53,586 nucleotides of DNA from positions 1 through 53,586 of the forward strand of contig CAKOSN010000010.1 of assembly GCA_934102255.1 (NCBI GenBank). The letters are read 5' to 3'. The notes under the pieces are model-generated. The model was given only the letters and a program-made list of their open reading frames with translations. It was not told the DNA's origin and searched no databases. The translations under genes were made by a program, and so were the position numbers. How positions within the stretch are numbered: the first letter of the stretch is position 1; every line of letters begins with the position of its first letter. Origin of the DNA: an uncultured Bacilli bacterium (GTDB lineage: Bacteria > Bacillota_I > Bacilli_A > RF39 > UBA660). Shown here piece after piece: positions 42,811 through 52,387 of this stretch.

Positions 42811-42957
42811 CAAGTCTTTTTTATTTTTACTCTGAGTGCTTTATTTTTAATAAACTAGGCATCTACGTAATTTTTTTAGATTTTATTTAATTTGAAGTTT
42901 ATAGGTTAGACTTTTTAAATTAATTTTAGTATTGTATAATGGATATGAGGAGGAAAA

Positions 42958-43608
42958 ATGAATAATAAATTTTTAAGTAAAGTTTTTGGCTGGATGTTTA
43001 TTGGACTTTTAGTAACATTTGGAACTGGCTTTTTAGTTTCATCGAATGAAAATATTTTAATTAATGTTCTTTCTGGTCCAGGTTTGGCTGTTATACTTAT
43101 AATGGAAATAGCACTTGTAATTTTCTTAACAGCTAGAATTGCTAAAATGAGTTCAAGTGTTGCCAAGGCTAGCTTTATTTTATACTCATTTGTTAATGGT
43201 TTGTTCTTTTCAACATATTTTGTAGAATTTGAAATATCATCATTAATATTTGTGTTCTTAATAACGGCAATCGTCTTTGCTATATTTGCTCTTATTGGCG
43301 CAACAACGAAGCTAGATTTAACTAAAATGGGTACATATTTACTTATGGGTTTAATTGGAATTATTATCTGCGGCGTCATTAACATTTTTGTTGGCAGTAG
43401 TAGTTTTGATTTCATTCTATCAGTAATTGGCGTTATCTTATTTTTAGGATATACGGCTTATGATGTAAAGTTGATTATGAATTCTGATAAGTTTGCGATG
43501 ATACCTGAAGAAAATTTAGCTATTTATGGAGCTTTAGAATTATACTTAGACTTTATTAACTTATTTATAAGATTAATAGAATTCTTTGGTAAGAGAAGCG
43601 ACAATTAA
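42958..43608 (+). CDS. Bax inhibitor-1/YccA family membrane protein
   Basis: A 216-residue protein with seven hydrophobic segments and the BI-1/YccA pattern: KVFGWMFIGLLVTFGTGF at the start, FVNGLFFSTYF, LGYTAYDVKLIM with the conserved Asp, and the ending ALELYLDFINLFIRLIEFFG. Bacterial members are proton-linked calcium-leak channels (YetJ) or bind FtsH (YccA). Strong GAGGAGG ribosome site; a TATAAT box is at 42935-42940. Confidence 0.93.
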   Translation: MNNKFLSKVFGWMFIGLLVTFGTGFLVSSNENILINVLSGPGLAVILIMEIALVIFLTARIAKMSSSVAKASFILYSFVNGLFFSTYFVEFEISSLIFVFLITAIVFAIFALIGATTKLDLTKMGTYLLMGLIGIIICGVINIFVGSSSFDFILSVIGVILFLGYTAYDVKLIMNSDKFAMIPEENLAIYGALELYLDFINLFIRLIEFFGKRSDN

Positions 43609-43641
43609 AAAAACTATTAACTGATTGGTTAATAGCTATAA

Positions 43642-43670
43642 AAGTGTAGGAGTAATTTCTACATTTTTTA
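43642..43670. terminator. Terminator between convergent genes
   Basis: TGTAG/CTACA stem with flanking A/T pairs and T runs. An additional 8-bp hairpin (CTATTAAC/GTTAATAG) sits just left of it. Confidence 0.65.
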
Positions 43671-45248
43671 TTTTATTTTTTTTAGATTAATTTTTAAGGT
43701 GTTAGCATCTACGTTAATTTTGCCATATTTTCTTTCAACGTCAGCTAATTCTTTTTGAAGAGTTTCAGCTTCGTCCTTTAATTCATTTAGTCTGTTTTTG
43801 ATATCTTCATTACTTAATTTACGTTTTTTTATTTCTTCATCCATAGCGTATAGAGCGCTTTGAATAGCTTCGGTATTATATATTCCAGCATAGGCTAGAA
43901 GGAAAGGAATTAAAGCACCAATACCGATACCAAGTAGGGTGAATGGAATAATATATTTAGTGCTTTTACGGCTTACTGATTTATCTTGATAAGTTTCAGT
44001 TATGATAATAGAAGTATCGGTTGTATTTTCGTTAATGTCTAAGGTGTCTTTGGCTTCAACGTATTGATATTTTTCTACTAGATTACCTTCAAGATTGTCT
44101 TTAGCAACATGAAAATCATCGTCATTTTCATTAGGATTTACATAGTCATAAGCGGTAACATTACGAACAAAACCACTACCAAGACTATTAGCATGCCAAG
44201 GGCTACATTTTAAAACGGTAGCAACATAAGTAGTAGAGTGTTCATCAAAATCTTCTTGTTGATTACCAATTAAAGCACCAGTTTCTAAATTAATGGTTCT
44301 TGTAATAGTTTTATATTCATCAATTTTATCAGATTTAGATTTACCAATACGATAACCAGCTGTAATTGTAATAACAGGAACAAGAATGATAGATAAAGCC
44401 CCAGCTCTTAAAAGATTTTTATTTATTTGTAAATTTTTGATTTTATGTTTATTTTCTAGATATCTAGTCATTAATTCGTCTTTTTTAGCTACTAGGTCTT
44501 CTGCCTTAGTAGTTATTTCATTTATTGCACGATTTTTTCTAGTACGGTATTCAGAGTTAGTTTCACCAACCGTTTTGCTTGAAATTTGTCTAATAATATC
44601 TTCATTAAAATAGTCAAAACCTAATCCTTCATTACCAATATTATTTAAATCTTCATTAATAATAACTTCTGTTGATAATTTGTTTAAATCAGCAGCAAGT
44701 AAGCGACCTAAATTTTCTTTATTAGCTCCAATATTAAGACTGTTAATATAAGTTAAAATATCATTACGTTCAAATATCTCTTCATAAAGAAGAACATTAT
44801 AAATAGTTTTATAAGCCTCATCAACAATAACTTTTTGTTCATCTGTTAAATTATTAGTTAAAAGATTTAGAGTATCAATTAATCTTTTCGTAGTTTCAAT
44901 AATATCAGGTATATTTTCATCAGAAATTTTAGCAATATTTAAATTAACTTTTGTATATAGCAAATAAGTTTCATAGAAAGGTTGATATTCATTTTCTAAT
45001 TTTTCGGTTATTTCTTGAATCTTTTTTACGTAATCATCAAAAACAAAAGCTTCTAAGTCGTCTTGCATACCAGCAAAAGGCATTTTTTCAGCTAAACTAT
45101 TATCACTTTCTACTTGAGATTTAATATCATCTAGTTCTTTTTGATAGGATGTTACATCAAAAATAACTTTAATTTTATCTAAAATACCTTCAAGGTTTTT
45201 TATGGCTGTATCGTATTTTTTATATCCTCGTGTCAAATCATAATCCAT
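43668..45248 (-). CDS. Large coiled-coil protein with two membrane segments, unknown
   Basis: A 526-residue protein: residues 1-280 are charged and helical with coiled-coil character, a membrane segment (LLRAGALSIILVPVITITAGYRIG), a hydrophilic loop of about 130 residues, a second membrane segment (IIPFTLLGIGIGALIPFLLAYAGI), and a C-terminal coiled coil. If both segments span, both coiled-coil ends are cytoplasmic and the loop is outside. AAGAAGGA lies seven bases upstream. It is monocistronic and faces the giant helicase gene divergently. I do not recognise a family. Confidence 0.7.
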   Translation of the reverse strand: MDYDLTRGYKKYDTAIKNLEGILDKIKVIFDVTSYQKELDDIKSQVESDNSLAEKMPFAGMQDDLEAFVFDDYVKKIQEITEKLENEYQPFYETYLLYTKVNLNIAKISDENIPDIIETTKRLIDTLNLLTNNLTDEQKVIVDEAYKTIYNVLLYEEIFERNDILTYINSLNIGANKENLGRLLAADLNKLSTEVIINEDLNNIGNEGLGFDYFNEDIIRQISSKTVGETNSEYRTRKNRAINEITTKAEDLVAKKDELMTRYLENKHKIKNLQINKNLLRAGALSIILVPVITITAGYRIGKSKSDKIDEYKTITRTINLETGALIGNQQEDFDEHSTTYVATVLKCSPWHANSLGSGFVRNVTAYDYVNPNENDDDFHVAKDNLEGNLVEKYQYVEAKDTLDINENTTDTSIIITETYQDKSVSRKSTKYIIPFTLLGIGIGALIPFLLAYAGIYNTEAIQSALYAMDEEIKKRKLSNEDIKNRLNELKDEAETLQKELADVERKYGKINVDANTLKINLKKIK

Positions 45249-45445
45249 TGTTGTATCCTTCTTTCTTATTAGGTTATATTAAAGTAATTAGGGCTTAAAG
45301 TCAAGGAGTTTATGTTACAATTAGCAAAATTCATGAAATTAAAATATCTGTTTAGATAATTAGAAAACTAAAGATTAAAGTATTAATTATTATTGTAGTT
45401 CACTAGTTTCTATTAAAATCCTTTGTATGATTTTAAGTAATAGTA

Positions 45446-45454
45446 TGTTAAAAT
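45446..45454 (+). promoter_or_regulatory. Extended -10 box upstream of the giant helicase gene
   Basis: TGTTAAAAT (TGn plus TAAAAT), 33 bases before the start codon. AGAGGTGAAG provides the ribosome site. Confidence 0.5.
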
Positions 45455-45486
45455 TATTATGATGAAATAAATTAAGAGGTGAAGAA

Positions 45487-48400
45487 ATGCTAGATAAAAT
45501 ATTTGATATAAATCAGTTTAATATTATACAAGATGATAACTATTATTACTTTTTTAGAGCATTAAGTGATGGTGATTATAGCGATATTACCAATGGTATT
45601 ACGTTAGAGAATGGCGTTGTAAAAAGAATTAGAACAGATTTAGAAAGATTTCAAGATATTCCATTATATAAAGAAGATGATGAAATATCCTTAGAAGAAG
45701 TACATGACCATATTAAGTGGCAGCATAGACGAGATACAAACTGTATTTCATTGTCAACTAATGCAAATGTTGTTTCAACTTATGGGGGTAGCGTGTATCA
45801 TAACCAGTATGCAATCGTAGCAGTTCCAAAAGAAAAAATTAACGATAGCAAATTTTATATATCTGGTAAATTTTTAATAGAAGAGATACAAACTAGAATT
45901 CAAAAATTAATTGATAATCATTATTTAGATAATGAAAAAGTAAGATATATAGATTTAATAAAGAATGCTAAAACGAATGAGGAATTATTTAATATTCTTA
46001 ATGAATATTCTAGTTTATCTTCTAATACTTATAGTTTTAATCGCAAGAAATTTTATGATTTCTATGCACTAAATGAAGAACAAAATTTAGAAAAAAATAA
46101 AATAATTGCTCAGTTAGATATAACTAATAGAAGACTATTAACTAGGTGTAGTAATAGGTTGTTATTAGAGTCGGTAAAATTTGCATTTACATCATCTGAA
46201 GTCCTTCACTATAAAGATATTACAGAAAATTTTTCTTTTATATCACCAACTACTATTGACTTATTTTCGTTGTTACAACAAGCAGTCAGCATGGGATTTG
46301 ATAAAGAAAAGGTAAGAAAACTTGAATTAAAGGTAATTAAATGTGCTAGAAAAAATTTGAGACTAGAAAACGGAAAATATGGACAGTTTAATACAACGAT
46401 AAGAGATTATATAAGTACTGATAATAATATAAAAATCTCTGATATGTATGAATTAACAGACGGCAAGATTCCTTATATAAAAGCATCTAAATCATTACAA
46501 TTTAGTCAAGATATTGCTAATTCTAAATTAAGAACAAATGATTTATGTAGCTTATTAAAAGAAATTGCAAATGACCCAGAATTAAATGACTTAATTGATG
46601 ATATAAGAGAAAAATGTTATGTTATTAATCCTGGATTTATATCCCGTAATTTACAACTTGGCTTAAAGTTAAGTGACTCAGTATGTTTGAATATAAATAG
46701 GGATAAAGAACAAATATTTTCAACTAATGAACAAAATAGTATTCTAGATTATATTAATTCCTTAACTGATTCTGAAAGGATAAGTTTTATTAAGAATAAT
46801 GGTCAGGATAATGAAAGATTACTTTGTGGGTTACTTAATCATTGTGATGATGATATAAGTTTGAATCGTTATTATGCTGAAACCATATTAGATTATTTAA
46901 ATCTAGATGAAATATATAATGCCAGTTATTTGCAAAAGTCTTTAAGTTCTGATGAGAAAAATAAAATATTAGCATATTTAGAAAAAGCAAATTGTATAAA
47001 TATGTTTGATTCTTTAAGTGAAATAGGTTTACAGCCTGAAAAGATTTCTGGTATTATTTTTAACTTATTATTAAATAATGGTTACCAAGAACAAAATTTT
47101 ATAGATTTATCAAACAGTGATAGTTTTAAAGAACTTATTGCTAGCAATTTAGAAAATGTTAATTCGAAAGTTTCGGCCCTTCGTTTGGATTATTTATTAG
47201 GTATAAGGGATAATGATAATCATGTTCCTACATCAAATATCAATTTGAGGGACTATCAACAATTAGCGGTTGATAAGGCTGATGAAATTTTTGAAACTAA
47301 AAATTTTGCCGGAGTTGTTTTACCAACGGGAGCTGGTAAATCATTTGTGGCGATAGCTGAAATGTTAAAATATAAAAATCAAAATATTATATATTACGCT
47401 CCTAACAGAGAAATATTAAGACAATTACAAAAACATATTTTAAAGTATGTTCTAAATATTAGCGTAATACCAGAATCAGAAGAAGCATATTATTTAGAAC
47501 ACCAAAATAGAATACCTGACGGTTTTATTTTTCGAAGTGATATTGAAGAAATGATTAAGGTGGCATTTCCTCAATTAAACATGTATTGTTATCAAGGCTT
47601 AACAACAAAAGAGGATGAATTTTTTAAAACAAGGAATGCTGGTTTAATAGTTTTAGATGAAGTTCATAGAACTGGTGCCGAAGAATGGAATGAAAGAATA
47701 AAGGCTTTAATTATAAATAATCCTAATGCTAAAATCTTAGGGATAACGGCAACACCAATTCGTGATGTAGACAAACAGAATATGGTTGAAAAACTTGCTG
47801 AGTTTAGTGGGGCATATACAAAAGAAGAAATTAAAAAGAAAAAATATATGGCTGCTGAAATGTATCTTGTCGATGCCATGCAAGAAGGTATTGTTGTAAC
47901 ACCTAATATTGTTACTTTTGATTACTCACTAGAAAATAGTGAACAATATGAAGAAGTAAAAAGAAAATATGAAGGTGAACAAGACTCATCTAAAAAGGAA
48001 GATTTAAAAAAAATATATGATGATATGCGAAAAATCATTGAAGTTTCCCAAAAAAAGGGTATGGCAAACATCATAAAAGAAGGCTTTCTAAAAAATCATA
48101 AACCATTAAATGGCAGATATATTGTATTTTTACCAACAAATTCTAATAGTAAAACTCCAACCGAAGAGTACATGTTAGCAGAAATAGAAAAAGTTAAGGA
48201 GTACTTTAAAGAAATAGATTCTAATCCAGAAGTTGAATATTTATTAAGTAGTAGAAAATCTAAATCAGAAAATGCCACTGCTATTAGTCGCTTTGAAAAT
48301 GATAGTCCTCATTTAAAACTAATATTTGCTATTAATATGTTAAATGAAGGTGTTCATGTAGATGGCATAGATGGGGTTATAATGTTAAGACCTTTAGGAG

Positions 48401-51400
48401 CCGGTAATAAGATATTATATTATCAACAAATAGGAAGATGTATTTATTCACTAGATCCTGATCATGAATTAGAGCCATCAGAATTTCCTGTAATATTTGA
48501 TGTTTATAATAATTATTTAGAACAAAATATGGATAGACAAGTAAATAGACATACAGTTACATCAGATTTACAAAAATTGTATTTGATAAGAGAGTGGATT
48601 AATAAGCATTTTAGATATCCAGATATAAATAGTTATGCGATAGATGAGGCAAGAAAAGCTATCACTCTAAAAAGAATTCAAAGGAAATATTTTAAATACT
48701 TGGATAATCCTGTATATAATGCTAATTTGACTGATACAGAAATATATGAAATAGAAGAAATAGTTAGAGTTGGTATAAGTATCGATTTATGGGATATAGA
48801 GATACCAGAAAGAACTATTGATCCAAAAGAACGTGATATAGAGCAAACAGCAACATTTAAATTAAAAGGCGAACAAAAAGACTTTGTCAATTTGTTTAGA
48901 CAAGCATCAAAAATTGCATCAGATAATTCTAAAAAGAGTCGACAGTTAAGGTTAATTGATACATTAAATATATTGGATGTAATGGCTGAATATGATGTTG
49001 ATATTAATAATAAAACAGTACCAATGGAGTGCATTTTACAAAATATTTATGATAATATTCCTGATGATATTTTAAAATTAATAAAAGAAGATATTACTGC
49101 TGATGTAAGATATGAATTAGGTAAGGAATATAATGAGGCAAAGAAACAATTTTATAAAAAGAATCCTGTATTTTTAGATTATGATATAAGTACTTTAAGA
49201 AAAATGGGTATTTTTGAACCTTGTAATATTTATGAAGGTTTTAAAGATATTGATATTATTGATGACAATGGTTTTATAATACATGGTCCAAGTAAGTTTT
49301 TAAACTTGAATATATATACAAGTACATATTTTGATGTAAATGGTTTAAATATTAATGGATTAAATGAACAAAATTTCTCATCTGGGGATGGCTTCTTTAA
49401 TAAATATAATTTTGGTAGAGATGGTTATTATTATGAATTAACAGCCGATGGCGAGTATGTTAAGACAGATAGTATTTATAATCCTTATGGGTTTGATATA
49501 AAGGGAGATTACTATGAATTACAAGAAGATGGAACATATAAAAATTTAGGTAAAATTGATTCACATGGATACGATATTGCTGGTATTTATTATAAATATA
49601 ATAATATAACTAAAGAATATGTTAAAACTAATGAAGTAATGGATGAGAGAGGTTTTGATAGAGATGGTATTTACTGTGCAATAGGTGAAAGTATAGCCCA
49701 TAAAACTAGGGTACTAGAGTATTCTGATGGTGTTACAAGAACTTTTGAAAATGTAACATACTGTATTTCGAGTTATAAAACGAATCGGTATGATAAATTT
49801 TTTACAGAATTACCTTATGATTTGAATTATTTTGATAGAGATGGTTATTATTATATATTGGATAAAGATGGTAATCGTATTAAGTCTGATAGGAAGTATA
49901 ATGAGAGATTTTTGGATGCTTATAGTAATTATTATGAATTGTTACCGGATGGAACAAGACAAAAAACGGATAGAAAATATGATGATGATTATTTCGATTT
50001 AAATGGTTACTATTATAAATTACAACCAGATGGACGAAGGGCAAAAACACGTGATTTAACAGATAAAAACGGCGCTAATTATCAAGGATTAGTAATCAAA
50101 TATACACTTAACATGTATAATTCTTCAAGAAAGGTTAAATACGTGGCTTTTGACCAAGAAGGCTATTGCTATGAATATATAAAAAGAAAACTTATTAAAT
50201 TAGATCCACCATCAAAGATTTCAAGATATGGTTTTGATATTGATGGTTATTATCATGAATTATTGCCAGATGGAACAAGAAATGAAAAACCAACACAATC
50301 TAGGATTGATCCATATGGATTTAATGAATGTGGAATATTTAAGAAAGATGATCATGATACCATATTTAATGAATATGGATTTACCCAAGCCGGATATTAT
50401 AAGCATACTGATTCTAAAAAAGATGCTAATGGATTTGATATAGATGGATTGTGTGATTTTAAAATGGCTGATGGGTCAATTAGGCGATTACCATTTAATC
50501 ATAGATTTTTATCAAGAGATGGATATTACTATAAAAGAGTTCAAAAAGAAGATGGAACTTATAAAAGAGTTATAACTGATAGAAGAGTTGATGCTAGAGG
50601 ATTTGATCTTTCTGGAACGCATTACGATGTATTTATAAATAATACTACAAAAGAACTTATATATAAAAATCCATTGAAATATGATAAGTATGGATTTGAC
50701 GTAGATGGTATTTATTATGAAATACCAAAAGTAATTTATAGAAGTGGCGGTGCAAGAAATCTTTCTTCCCAAAGAGTTATAACATCACCAGCAAGTAAGA
50801 CTGATGAACGCGGATTTAATTTTAGAGGCTTTTATTGTGAAATGGTTGATGGAAAACTGGTTACAACAAGCAGTAAATTTAATCCTTATGGTTTTGATAG
50901 AGATGGGTATTACCGTGAATTAGTAGACGGCGAAAAATCTACGAGAGATCCACACGGATTTGATATTGAAGGTCTGTCAGAAAATGGTACCATATTTGAT
51001 AGATTTCGTTTTACGCAAAAAGATTATTATGATTATGAACATTTCGGTATTATTCATGAGGTAAAACCTTGTTCATTTGATATTGCCGGGTATTATCATG
51101 ATAAAAATGGACATGCTCATGGTAAAATTGATGAACATGGATTTGATAGAGAAGGCTATTACCATGAATTACTGCCAAATGGAAAAAGAGATGAAAAACC
51201 AACTGATAAGCATACTGACCCAAGAGGATTTGCAAGCAATGGGCGTTATTATGGATTAAAACAAAATGGACAATCCGCTAATGGGACGAGTCTGGTTGAT
51301 GCAAGAGGTTTTGATATAGATGGCTTATTTATTGTAGACGGCGGTAATACTCCATATGATAGAAAACATTTTGATTTAGAAGGCTATTATTATGAATTAC

Positions 51401-52086
51401 AAGAAGATGGAAAATATGTTAAAACTAATAGAAAATATAATTTAAATTTTTTTGATAGAGATGGTTATTATTATAAGTTACAAAAGGATGGTTCAAGGGT
51501 AAAAACCGATGGAAAATTTAATGATGAAGGAATAGATTGTAATGGTTTTAACCAAGAAGGCAAACACTTTGTTACAAAATTAGATTATGATGAAAATTAT
51601 TTTAGAGCAGATGGAATTAATATTATTACTGGTACTAATTATTCTTTAAATGGTTATGATATTAATGGATTTTATAATCCTGTTATGGTTTCAACTTATG
51701 CATCAACTTATATGTATGATAGTAAAGACCAGGATTTAGAATGTGTGTATATTGCTAGAAAGGCATTACAATTGCCGTTTGAAAAAAGAAATCTTATTTT
51801 TGATGAAATTCCTAATGATTTAAGAAATAAAAAAGTATTAACGGAAAAATTATATAAATATATAGTAGCGGCTGCTGTTCTTGATTCTAGCATTAAAGAA
51901 ATGTTAATTGAATATTTAAAAAAATTGTCAGAAGAAATAAAAAGATTAGCTGATGAATTAAAAAAAGAAAAAGCTAAAGCTGATAGGAATGATGCTATTA
52001 TTAAAGAGTATGAGAAAAAATTAGCAAGTTACAGAGAAATGAAAAGAAAGACTGAAATTGGTGATATAGGTGGAAGAAATATATAA
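45487..52086 (+). CDS. Giant protein: possible ART-like N-terminus, SF2 helicase, GFDxDGYYYEL repeats
   Basis: A 2199-residue cytoplasmic protein. Residues 1-130 include FFRAL (Arg24) and CISLSTNANVVSTYG (Ser90-Thr91), spaced like the R and STS elements of ADP-ribosyltransferase-like folds; this is tentative. Residues 130-570 are helical and unrecognised. About 585-1040 is an SF2 helicase: LRDYQQ, Walker A PTGAGKS (about 613), LDEVH (about 723), GITATP (about 752), MLNEGVHVDGID (about 951) and QQIGRC (about 979). After a helical linker, residues 1305-2065 hold some 25 repeats of consensus GFDrDGYYYELqpDG with 26-27-residue spacing. The last 70 residues form a coiled coil. A small gene overlaps its end. 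Likely a DNA/RNA-directed conflict or defence effector; inference only. Confidence 0.8.
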   Translation: MLDKIFDINQFNIIQDDNYYYFFRALSDGDYSDITNGITLENGVVKRIRTDLERFQDIPLYKEDDEISLEEVHDHIKWQHRRDTNCISLSTNANVVSTYGGSVYHNQYAIVAVPKEKINDSKFYISGKFLIEEIQTRIQKLIDNHYLDNEKVRYIDLIKNAKTNEELFNILNEYSSLSSNTYSFNRKKFYDFYALNEEQNLEKNKIIAQLDITNRRLLTRCSNRLLLESVKFAFTSSEVLHYKDITENFSFISPTTIDLFSLLQQAVSMGFDKEKVRKLELKVIKCARKNLRLENGKYGQFNTTIRDYISTDNNIKISDMYELTDGKIPYIKASKSLQFSQDIANSKLRTNDLCSLLKEIANDPELNDLIDDIREKCYVINPGFISRNLQLGLKLSDSVCLNINRDKEQIFSTNEQNSILDYINSLTDSERISFIKNNGQDNERLLCGLLNHCDDDISLNRYYAETILDYLNLDEIYNASYLQKSLSSDEKNKILAYLEKANCINMFDSLSEIGLQPEKISGIIFNLLLNNGYQEQNFIDLSNSDSFKELIASNLENVNSKVSALRLDYLLGIRDNDNHVPTSNINLRDYQQLAVDKADEIFETKNFAGVVLPTGAGKSFVAIAEMLKYKNQNIIYYAPNREILRQLQKHILKYVLNISVIPESEEAYYLEHQNRIPDGFIFRSDIEEMIKVAFPQLNMYCYQGLTTKEDEFFKTRNAGLIVLDEVHRTGAEEWNERIKALIINNPNAKILGITATPIRDVDKQNMVEKLAEFSGAYTKEEIKKKKYMAAEMYLVDAMQEGIVVTPNIVTFDYSLENSEQYEEVKRKYEGEQDSSKKEDLKKIYDDMRKIIEVSQKKGMANIIKEGFLKNHKPLNGRYIVFLPTNSNSKTPTEEYMLAEIEKVKEYFKEIDSNPEVEYLLSSRKSKSENATAISRFENDSPHLKLIFAINMLNEGVHVDGIDGVIMLRPLGAGNKILYYQQIGRCIYSLDPDHELEPSEFPVIFDVYNNYLEQNMDRQVNRHTVTSDLQKLYLIREWINKHFRYPDINSYAIDEARKAITLKRIQRKYFKYLDNPVYNANLTDTEIYEIEEIVRVGISIDLWDIEIPERTIDPKERDIEQTATFKLKGEQKDFVNLFRQASKIASDNSKKSRQLRLIDTLNILDVMAEYDVDINNKTVPMECILQNIYDNIPDDILKLIKEDITADVRYELGKEYNEAKKQFYKKNPVFLDYDISTLRKMGIFEPCNIYEGFKDIDIIDDNGFIIHGPSKFLNLNIYTSTYFDVNGLNINGLNEQNFSSGDGFFNKYNFGRDGYYYELTADGEYVKTDSIYNPYGFDIKGDYYELQEDGTYKNLGKIDSHGYDIAGIYYKYNNITKEYVKTNEVMDERGFDRDGIYCAIGESIAHKTRVLEYSDGVTRTFENVTYCISSYKTNRYDKFFTELPYDLNYFDRDGYYYILDKDGNRIKSDRKYNERFLDAYSNYYELLPDGTRQKTDRKYDDDYFDLNGYYYKLQPDGRRAKTRDLTDKNGANYQGLVIKYTLNMYNSSRKVKYVAFDQEGYCYEYIKRKLIKLDPPSKISRYGFDIDGYYHELLPDGTRNEKPTQSRIDPYGFNECGIFKKDDHDTIFNEYGFTQAGYYKHTDSKKDANGFDIDGLCDFKMADGSIRRLPFNHRFLSRDGYYYKRVQKEDGTYKRVITDRRVDARGFDLSGTHYDVFINNTTKELIYKNPLKYDKYGFDVDGIYYEIPKVIYRSGGARNLSSQRVITSPASKTDERGFNFRGFYCEMVDGKLVTTSSKFNPYGFDRDGYYRELVDGEKSTRDPHGFDIEGLSENGTIFDRFRFTQKDYYDYEHFGIIHEVKPCSFDIAGYYHDKNGHAHGKIDEHGFDREGYYHELLPNGKRDEKPTDKHTDPRGFASNGRYYGLKQNGQSANGTSLVDARGFDIDGLFIVDGGNTPYDRKHFDLEGYYYELQEDGKYVKTNRKYNLNFFDRDGYYYKLQKDGSRVKTDGKFNDEGIDCNGFNQEGKHFVTKLDYDENYFRADGINIITGTNYSLNGYDINGFYNPVMVSTYASTYMYDSKDQDLECVYIARKALQLPFEKRNLIFDEIPNDLRNKKVLTEKLYKYIVAAAVLDSSIKEMLIEYLKKLSEEIKRLADELKKEKAKADRNDAIIKEYEKKLASYREMKRKTEIGDIGGRNI
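49405..51680 (+). repeat. In-gene tandem repeats encoding GFDxDGYYYEL units
   Basis: About 25 degenerate copies of a unit of 78-81 bases, for example at 49411, 49492 and 49570. Regular units encode GFDrDGYYYELxxDGxxxKTDxKYN; some shorter or decayed units lie between. Copies differ in synonymous codons, so the array is old and maintained at protein level rather than recent slippage. Confidence 0.85.
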
Positions 52087-52279
52087 TAAAATAATAAATG
52101 GTGAGGTTAATGCTAAGTATTTATCACCAGTTGATTTAGTAAAGTTAGAAATATATTTAGGGCAAATGGATATAAAGTTAAAAGATGTGTTGAAATCGGT
52201 AAAAAACAACAATACTAATTTGGAAAATAGAAAAGCACAATTACAAGAAGAATTATTACTTGAAGAAGATATTATTTAG
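52070..52279 (+). CDS. Small coiled-coil protein overlapping the giant helicase gene
   Basis: A 69-residue, strongly helical acidic protein (LSPVDLVKLEIYLGQMDIKLKDVL, then NLENRKAQLQEELLLEEDII). GTG 52070 has GGTGA upstream and lies 17 bases inside the giant gene in another frame, so translation is coupled. The giant protein also ends in a coiled coil, so the two may bind each other. No family recognised. Confidence 0.6.
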   Translation: MEEIYNKIINGEVNAKYLSPVDLVKLEIYLGQMDIKLKDVLKSVKNNNTNLENRKAQLQEELLLEEDII

Positions 52280-52332
52280 TGTGGTTGTAAAATAAAAAAT
52301 ATTTGAATATCTTGATTTAAGGTCTATTTTGA

Positions 52333-52361
52333 TTGACATGAATTTCTAGAAATGCTAATAT
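52333..52361 (+). promoter_or_regulatory. Near-consensus promoter of the lipoprotein gene
   Basis: TTGACA at 52333-52338 and TAATAT at 52356-52361 with a 17-base spacer, about 27 bases before the start codon at 52388. It is the best sigma-A-type promoter seen in the window. Confidence 0.8.
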
Positions 52362-52387
52362 ACTTTTTAAAGAAATGGAAGATGAAG

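Noticed and set aside
42915..43415. Long antisense frame across the BI-1 gene
   Set aside because: Shadow of the BI-1 membrane protein; the sense product has clear family motifs.
49405..51680. CRISPR-like regular repeats
   Set aside because: The 78-81-base periodicity lies inside an open frame and reflects a protein repeat; no conserved DNA repeat with unique spacers.
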